Source: Gnetum montanum
Taxonomy: Eukaryota; Streptophyta; Gnetopsida; Gnetales; Gnetaceae
Length of the DNA: 35,395 nucleotides
Assembly (NCBI GenBank): GCA_015680685.1
Contig: MNCI01007565.1
Span: 76,324 to 111,718 of the forward strand
Direction of reading: 5' to 3'
Numbering within the stretch: the stretch's first letter is position 1; every line of letters begins with the position of its first letter. Under the pieces are notes generated by a model. The model was not told where the DNA came from. It saw only the letters and a program-made list of their open reading frames with translations, and did no database searches. A program made the translations under genes and the position numbers. This document shows positions 29,184 to 35,395 of this stretch, piece after piece.

Positions 29184-32131
29184 ATGGCACCAAAACTAAG
29201 GCATCCAAGGGGAGAAGGACCATCATAGCCTAGGGACAAGTGTCCATGAACGGGAAGGGGATGAGGTGTGTAGCACCCAGAGCAAGCAGATGGCTCTCAT
29301 GCAACTAACCCCCTCTATGAAGGACCTGATGTGGAATCTGTCCATCAAATTCCTGAAGAGGAGATTCCTAGTGAGCAATCGCAAGGGGATGAAACTCCAA
29401 GGATAGCGCCATGGCTTGAGGTCACCCTGACCCAAGCCTATCTTGATGCTATCAAGCTTGGGAAGTGCAACAAATGATCCTACAAGAGTTAAAATTTGGA
29501 CCATTTCTTGAGAATGCACCAAAAGATGTGAAGCTTCAATTGCAAAATTCTCTTATGTGGCCAATCATCATAACCAGTGGTGAATGGTGCTTAGGACAGA
29601 CCTATCTCTTTTGGACAAATCGGCAACCAGGGTTTAGAGTAAGAATTAAGGACATCTATGTCTCTTACTCTATGGATGCAATCATGCAATCTCTGGGGTT
29701 GCCAAAGACCGGAGCAAATGTGGTAGAGATCCCGAAGTAAGCTGACCCTGAGGTAAAAGGGAAGTGGATCAAGCAGTGCTATGGGATGGATCGCAAAGAG
29801 GCCAGCACTCTAACCACCACGAAGAGGATGTATTCAAAAATTGCATCTTACCACTTGAACCCAACAGTGAGACCCAACAAAATCACTACCTGCTCCACTT
29901 GTGCATGTGCTGCCTTAAGTGGAAAATTCCCAATGAGCCTTCCACAATTGTTATTCTTGGAAATTGAAAAAAGGTTCGCTGAAAGCAAACGTGGAAGGTG
30001 GGCTCTTCCCTTTCCCTACCTAATTAGAAAGTTATGCAAATGGGCAGGGATAGCATGGTATGCCAATGATACACTCTGGCATGCCCCGATTTTCTCATGG
30101 TGGGAAATGATGAAGGACATGACTCCAACCACCACATAAATCGAGGAGGAGTAGCAACCACCTCCACCGACTATGCAAACAATGAGGTCAGGTTTGCAAA
30201 CCATTGCAAAGCACATACGCAAAATCCAGCAATCACTCTTGAGTCAACAAGAGCAATTTGGAAGGACAGGTGGAGGAGAAGACCCTTCGGTCTATCACCC
30301 TGCAATGAGCCATCTGGAGCAAGTGGCTTACTCGGTAAGTTTGCTAGAAAGAGTAGGGCCGATGTTCTCTGTCACTCGAACACAGGTACCCGCAAGAACT
30401 AATCCTAGTATCCAAGAGGTAACAATATTTATGCAATAGTTATTTCCTAAAATTTCAGGAAATGTCGCTACTTTCTTGGTATGCTTGGAAGATGGTAAGG
30501 GGGCAACAGTGCTAGTGATGTAGCACCAAGGATAGGATGTTGTGGCCAAAGTGGTTGCTGACATGATTGCTATGGCCCTCAATGCACCAGCAGCACTTGT
30601 ACCAAACGTACATGGACTTGAAGATGTACAAGCATCCATCGGGATTTCACGTAGTAGGATCGATGCAACCCAACATGAAGAACTATTGGACCAACTGGTG
30701 TGAACCAGGCAATCGCTTCCGGATGTCTTTGACCTTCCAAACAACATCACTGCAACCCAGTCGGAGCTACTCTTGGCAAGGGGTAAGAGCCTCATCTTGA
30801 AAGGGCAACTTGAAGCTGCTCAAGCTAATTGTCAACACTTGGCAATAGAAGTTGCTCAATTAAGAACCCAACTTGCCGATCCAGCTCTCCTCAACTGTGA
30901 GCTCACTAGAGATGAAGCTTTTCAATAGCTTCAGGTGAAACTTTAAATAGTTGAGGATGAGCGAGAGTCAACGATCCTTGTTAAGTCCTTGGAAGATGCT
31001 CATGCATATCATTTAAACAAGGACTTGACAGAGGTTCGTTAGGAGAATGTCAGGTTGACTGCATAAGTTCATCGCCTATGCAATGTTTTTGCTAAAAACA
31101 AACACATGAAAAGCTTTATTCACCAACAATAGGAAGAGCTAGCTAGGGTGAATGCTGATGTGAGGAGGTTGGCCGCCGAGAATCGAAATCTATCTATGGA
31201 GGAGGTTCAAACCTTGCAACAGAAATCAACCATCAAAATCACTGCTTGGAAGAACGAAGCCCTTAAATTTGAAAAAGTTAAGAATCATTACAGGGACCAA
31301 GTGGCATTGCAAAAGGAAGTGAACGAGAAACAGATTCAAGTTGCAAAGGCTAAGATGAACCAAGCACTTCAACAGCTCCAAGAAGGGGGCGAGGTATGGC
31401 AACCTATCTTTGATGGGTTGAATGCTTATAACCAGGCTAAGATCTGCCTCAAGGAACTGTAGATTGAAGAAATGATAGAATACATGGAGTTGGCTAACCT
31501 TCGCTACACAAATTTGGCTATGCTAACAGCTAGGAGACTGCGGTCTAAACTGGAAAAGCAAGTGGCCACCTCATATTCTTTATACAAGGGTGAGTTCCAA
31601 GTACACAAGGCGATAAAACAAAAATTAGAAATAGCAAATGCGGAACTCGAGGTTCTCCACACGTGTTTTGAAGGAAAACGTGCGGTCGCAGAGAACTTGA
31701 CCCATCAAATGAATGACTACCAGTAGCTGTAGACATCAATTTGAGCATTTGACATCGAAAGAAAATAGTTCACAGCCTAGTTTGTCAATTTGAAAGAACT
31801 CTTCCCTATGTTGTCGTGTCCTTGGGAGGTTCCCGTCCTAGCACACATTGGTAAAGCCACCTGGACAGTGAAAGATCCCAAATGCAAGGAGGAAAAAATG
31901 AGGTCCCTCTTGGAGGCTTTCTGATTGCCGCCAAAAGTTGTAGCTGCTGCGGGGCAGCCATCATTCATGCCACCACCACCACATGGGCTAGAGGTTGGTG
32001 AAGGTTGGTCAGAACCACTACCCCTAGGGACGGTGGGATCTTCTCCAGTAATTTTTGCATTTTTCAACATGACAAAGAATCTAGGATCGTCAGGGTGTTC
32101 AATTTTATCTCTAAACACCACCATTTTGTAA
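29184..32131 (+). pseudogene. 3' ORF of element H: putative plant transposon protein-like domain plus coiled coil
   Basis: A probable ATG at 29184 (MAPKLRHPRGEGPS) opens a segment that needs one frame change near 29460. From 29465 to 31923 a single frame runs about 820 codons without an indel, broken by 19 stops (12 TAG, 4 TAA, 3 TGA). The N-terminal part (29540-30080) shows a VRIKDIYVSYSMDAIMQSLG segment, YHLNPTVRPNKITTCSTCAC and ALPFPYLIRKLCKWAGIAW. From memory this pattern fits the putative plant transposon protein domain found in Athila/Tat 3' ORFs. The C-terminal half (about 30780-31720) is a long coiled coil, then a Pro-rich tail (MPPPPHGLE). Its role is unknown; it is often called env-like, but I see no clear membrane segment. 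Confidence 0.65.
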
Positions 32132-32267
32132 TTTTTCCTTCTCTGTACACTCGAGCACTTTGTCATGTTAGTAAAATTGGTGTTGTGTCATGTGTGTGTG
32201 TCATGTGTGTTGTAATAAAAAGTCCATACCTTCCAAATTGTAGAGGAACTCGAGGATGAGTCTTTAC
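32132..32267 (+). other. 3' untranslated segment of H
   Basis: Short non-coding stretch between the last ORF stop and the PPT. Its end (ccataccttcc, then gaggaactcgaggatgagt) matches 10793-10832 of B, showing that B and H are close relatives. Confidence 0.6.
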
Positions 32268-32282
32268 TCAGTCATGGGGGTA
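32268..32282 (+). other. 3' polypurine tract of H
   Basis: tcagtcatgggggta immediately before the 3' LTR, the least decayed copy of this motif in the window. Confidence 0.75.
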
Positions 32283-33165
32283 TGATGAACCACTAAACAG
32301 ACGATGCAGTCCTATATACATGGCTACATCAACGCGGCCTCATCGACGCATCCCTCCATGCATCAACATGGCCTCGTTTACATAGAGCCTATTTTAGCCT
32401 ATAAATAAATGGGCTCCCACCACACTTAGGTACCTTTTTGGCAATTGTAGTGAAGCTCTTGTAGTTTTTTTCTGCGAGAGTTAGAATATTTTCCAAGTGC
32501 CCGCAGTAGGTGTAAGAAAGGTGTCCGGCTCCTTATTCAAGCGCAGATGTACCTGAGCCCATTGGCATGAATGACAATAAAGACAAGCTTTTCAAGCATT
32601 CCTTGCAACAATTGGACTTAGTCAATTGATGCATTTAATAGTTTAATATTTCTATGCTTTAATAATTCCTTAAGTTTATATTGTTATTATTTTAATCGCT
32701 ATTGCACTTTTATAGTTCGTAGAAACCATAAGTACGACCATCTTGAACGTAAACCCAACACTTGGCAGCCCAGCAACGCTTAATGTCTGGTAACCCAGTA
32801 GTGGTTAGGGGATGCTCAAGATGTGCACAGAAGATGGGATCAGATACTTATGCTAGGAAGAGTTAAGATATAGATTAGGATAATTATAGATTATGTAATA
32901 TTACATTCCTTACTTTCCATTCCAAGAATTAGACGCTAGAAGATAAGTGAAAAATCCATAAAAATCATTTTCTTCAATCTCACTTAACCATCGCAATTAG
33001 AACATCACAAGTGAGGTTGGGAAGACAACGACCATTCTAACACAAGGTTTTGCTGGTTAGGGTATGGTGTATGCAAAGTGCTTATAGTCTATGGAATTCA
33101 ACTGAGTCGGGTGTGAACGCCCATGATTCACATGGTTGGGCATAGGGGTACCTAGCCGCTCATCA
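32283..33165 (+). repeat. 3' LTR of H
   Basis: 883 bp from tgatgaacc to gccgctcatca. The U3 (32300-32395) carries imperfect units such as catcaacgcggcc and catcgacgcat, still CpG-rich. The TATA box is at 32400-32407. The following cttgg (33166-33170) is the likely target duplication; its partner was lost with the left half of H. Confidence 0.88.
32400..32407 (+). promoter_or_regulatory. TATA box of LTR H
   Basis: tataaata in agcctataaataaatggg, about 117 bp into the LTR and right after the U3 repeats. Confidence 0.65.
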
Positions 33166-34605
33166 CTTGGGTTAACAAAATAGGATCGAGCTTTTTTTTA
33201 CAAAAAATTGGGAATGATGCGATTATTGACTGATGCTAAATATTGACTGACTCTGAGTGCCACATCAAAAAAATTTATTTGAGTGGATGCATACAAAATG
33301 ATAGAGTGACAAAAAGACTAGACAAACATTGAAGATTACAAAATTTACAGAGGTCTTCAAAAATTTGCTGAAGATGATTCTTCTTGTTGCTACTAGTAGT
33401 GGTAGACTTCCAACATTGATTGTTAGGTCGATTCTTCTCTAGTTATGAAGAAAATTCTTGAAGGATGGACTAAAATTTCTTCTCATCATCCCATGAATTT
33501 AGCAAACATGTGAAGTTTTAGCTGCTAGCTTGGATGTGCTACGATTTGTCCATGGGCATATCCTTTATTGTCCCCCTCTTGGATTTGTTTTCATGCCTGG
33601 TAAAAGACCTTCTTCCTTAGGCATTTCTTTTAGCATCACCTATAATCACCAAAGGATCAACATTAGTCTTGGTAAATATTCCTTAATAATCAACCCTTTT
33701 CGGATCCCTTAGTTTGCGTTTAAGCACAAGGTGATGATTGCATACTATTCCCAGGTTATGAGGTAACTAAAATCATCAAGTTGTTCACATTATTTTGATT
33801 AATTACTATTGGTTACCATGATGTTTGAAAATAGGATGTTAGAAAAATTTCAAAGTGAACAAGTTTTTAAATAATTGAAACCAAAGGTTTGATTTAGAAG
33901 ATTGCCAAGAAATATTAATTGATATTGAAATAGAAAAGTAGGAAAAATTAATGAAACAAATGAGAATTAGTCCTAAAATTATGCATAAATTCAAAGAAAT
34001 TGTCACTAATGTTTTGGAAGATGTGAAGGTTAGTTCAAAGCCATAATCAACAAAAGTTATGCAAGTGGGTCCTTCCCAAAGCAAGCTCCTACCATAATGC
34101 CTTTGCATAACCACTTCTATAGATGTCTATGGGCACCTTAGAAGTTAAATGTATATCATGTCTTTGTTCCAAACAACACACAACTGCCATGGTTGGGATG
34201 TTGCACTACACTACACAAAACCAAAAGGCTCATAATTGCATGCAGTAATGAGGTGAATAATGGGATGAGAAGGGATTGTAGAGATCAGGATTCAATGTAC
34301 TTAACCATGTCCACAATAGGTTCTTGTGAAAAATGTGATTAAAATGATCAGCATACCTATTCATCCAAGTTCAGACCAAGTCCATACCATGAACAGTGAC
34401 CTTGCATTGATGTGTTTCTTTCTGCCAACCACCATGAATCCACAACCACCATAAAGAACAATCATCACTCTAAAAAGAGAAGAAGGAAGGAAGGGCCTTA
34501 GTTAGAGGGGAGTCCTTAGGCATTAGTAACATCTCTTTCCGGCCCCATAACTTATGCTTATAGCCCATTATTGTTTCTAAAGGGTGTGCTTTGAATTTTC
34601 ATTAT

Positions 34606-34690
34606 TATTTCTTTTTTGTCTCTCTTTTTTTTTTGGTTTTTTGTTTGTTTTTTTTTCTTCCTCTTTCTTTTTTATTTTTTGAATTTTTGG
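34606..34690. repeat. T-rich simple-sequence tract in element G
   Basis: A long T-rich run with C and G interruptions, equivalent (inverted) to the A-rich tract at about 21866-21932 of E. The length differs between copies. Confidence 0.75.
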
Positions 34691-35252
34691 ATGGGAACCA
34701 CACCATGCAAAGATAGAGCTTTCTTTTTATTGGTTGATGAAGGAGTGATGAAACATTCTAAGAGGAGTCATAAACCACATGAAGGAAGCCAAGAAAAGTA
34801 TCCAACAACTCCCTTTGAGGTAAGATCCTTTACCATTCCCACTTGGTTGTTCCCTTCTTATTTAAAATATAATGATCATTCATGGATTTTAGTTTCACAA
34901 AAAAGAAAAAAAATTATTTCCATGAAAAATATATTTTATTTAGAGAACTAGAGGGATGGATGAGGTGGTCTCACTACTTTACACAATTACTTACCTAATC
35001 ATCTTGATAGCATAGCACAAAAACCCAACACATAGCATTGACTTCTGCATCATGACTTGGAAATATTATTAACAAAAAACATAAAATACATTCATAAAAC
35101 ATAAAGAGAATGACTTTAGGAAAAAGAAAATTATTAAGAAATAGAAAACATATGAAGAATCAGAAACTTTGGGAAGAAATAGAAAAATGATAAAAAATTG
35201 TAAAATAAGAAAAAAGTGAAAAATACTTATTAGTTCTTGAACCAAGATAGAG

Positions 35253-35270
35253 CACCTCCTCCATGTCTAA
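35253..35270 (-). other. Internal PPT-like motif of G
   Basis: Minus-strand tagacatggaggaggtgc at the end of the tail frame, equivalent to 21268-21283 of E. Confidence 0.45.
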
Positions 35271-35395
35271 TCTTATGGTTGTACATTCGAAAGATGGACC
35301 GCACAATCCCCTGGCTATACACCACCAATTTCCCATCTATCACCATTACTAATTTAATTAATCGTGTGGTAGCACATCTAACATTGGTGATAGCC
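35255..35395 (-). pseudogene. Tail frame of G (copy of the unrecognised frame in E), edge-truncated
   Basis: The minus strand reads openly from the window edge: AITNVRCATTRLIKLVMV, then VVYSQGIVRSIFRMYNHKI, ending at the PPT-like motif. The E copy has two stops in the same stretch; this copy has none. Function unknown. Confidence 0.45.

Larger units (their letters stand above)
28754..33165 (+). mobile_element. Element H: 3' half of an Athila-like element with a 3' ORF
   Basis: Plus-strand element lacking its 5' LTR, gag and pol. It starts abruptly at 28754 next to the truncated G LTR. It has a T-rich stretch, a PPT-like motif (28925-28940) homologous to 10263-10280 of B, a long decayed ORF, a true PPT and a complete 3' LTR. 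To its right G resumes at 33166, so H was inserted into G. A later deletion removed the left part of H together with the PPT and LTR start of G. Confidence 0.8.
33166..35395 (-). mobile_element. Element G: internal 3' region of a non-autonomous E-like element
   Basis: The minus-strand continuation of the element whose 3' LTR is at 27856-28753. It is homologous throughout to 21130-23410 of E in inverted orientation (for example cttttgttgattatggctttgaactaacc against cttttgttgaccatggctttgaactaacc), up to a few tens of bases short of the PPT, where H is inserted. At the right edge it reaches the short tail frame that replaces pol in E. The 5' LTR and gag should lie beyond 35395. Confidence 0.85.

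Noticed and set aside
30328-30795. 155-codon minus-strand ORF, the longest uninterrupted ORF in the window
   Set aside because: It lies antisense to the H 3' ORF, whose plus-strand frame is continuous over 2.4 kb. The minus-strand product has no recognisable domain.
31777-32166. 129-codon minus-strand ORF
   Set aside because: Antisense shadow of the end of the H 3' ORF and its Pro-rich tail.
21230-35320. Large inverted repeat (about 21.2-23.4 kb against 33.2-35.4 kb), considered as a hairpin or inverted-duplication system
   Set aside because: It is explained by two independently inserted, oppositely oriented copies of the same element family (E and G), each with its own LTR and flank.

Overview
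This window looks like gene-poor, heterochromatic nuclear DNA of a flowering plant. I find no host gene, tRNA, rRNA, CRISPR array or bacterial-type operon. Nearly everything recognisable is decayed LTR retrotransposon sequence, mostly one Athila-like lineage of plant Ty3/gypsy elements. The evidence is LTRs running TGATGA...TCATCA, primer binding sites resembling the 3' end of tRNA-Asp, a gag with a CX2CX3HX4C knuckle, and a non-chromodomain pol. Two Ty1/copia fragments are also present. The species cannot be told from the sequence.

Layout. A (minus, 1-2375) is an LTR plus gag, running off the left edge and inserted inside the 5' LTR of B. B (plus, 2376-11661) is an old autonomous-type element with gag, protease, RT, RNase H, integrase, a long 3' non-coding region and a 3' LTR. 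11662-16813 is AT-rich filler with a decayed coiled-coil reading frame (about 11896-12740) and a copia-type LTR (C, minus, 16030-16340). D (plus) starts at 16814; its 5' LTR is split by E (17438-24468), a complete element with matching CATAG target duplications. D resumes at 24474 with the rest of its LTR and a gag, which breaks off near 26124. A tRNA-like SINE head follows, then a minus-strand copia RT/RNase H fragment (F, to 27855). F is interrupted by G (minus; 3' LTR 27856-28753, internal part 33166-35395), and G is in turn interrupted by the 3' half of H (plus, 28754-33165).

How the parts relate. B (and H, by inference) are of the autonomous type. E and G are linked to each other by sequence and are non-autonomous: E keeps LTRs, PBS, PPT and gag but has lost protease, RT, RNase H and integrase, with a short unrecognised frame in their place. 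H carries a long 3' ORF resembling the plant-transposon-protein domain plus a coiled coil. Decay is mostly by C-to-T and G-to-A changes rather than indels: RT-integrase of B (about 2.1 kb) and the main frame of H (about 2.45 kb) each stay in one frame and are broken only by stop codons. Element B could not move by itself: two of its three integrase catalytic residues are substituted.

Most boundaries come from reading the repeats by eye. The best supported are E (both LTRs plus target duplication), the A-in-B junction and the E-in-D junction.
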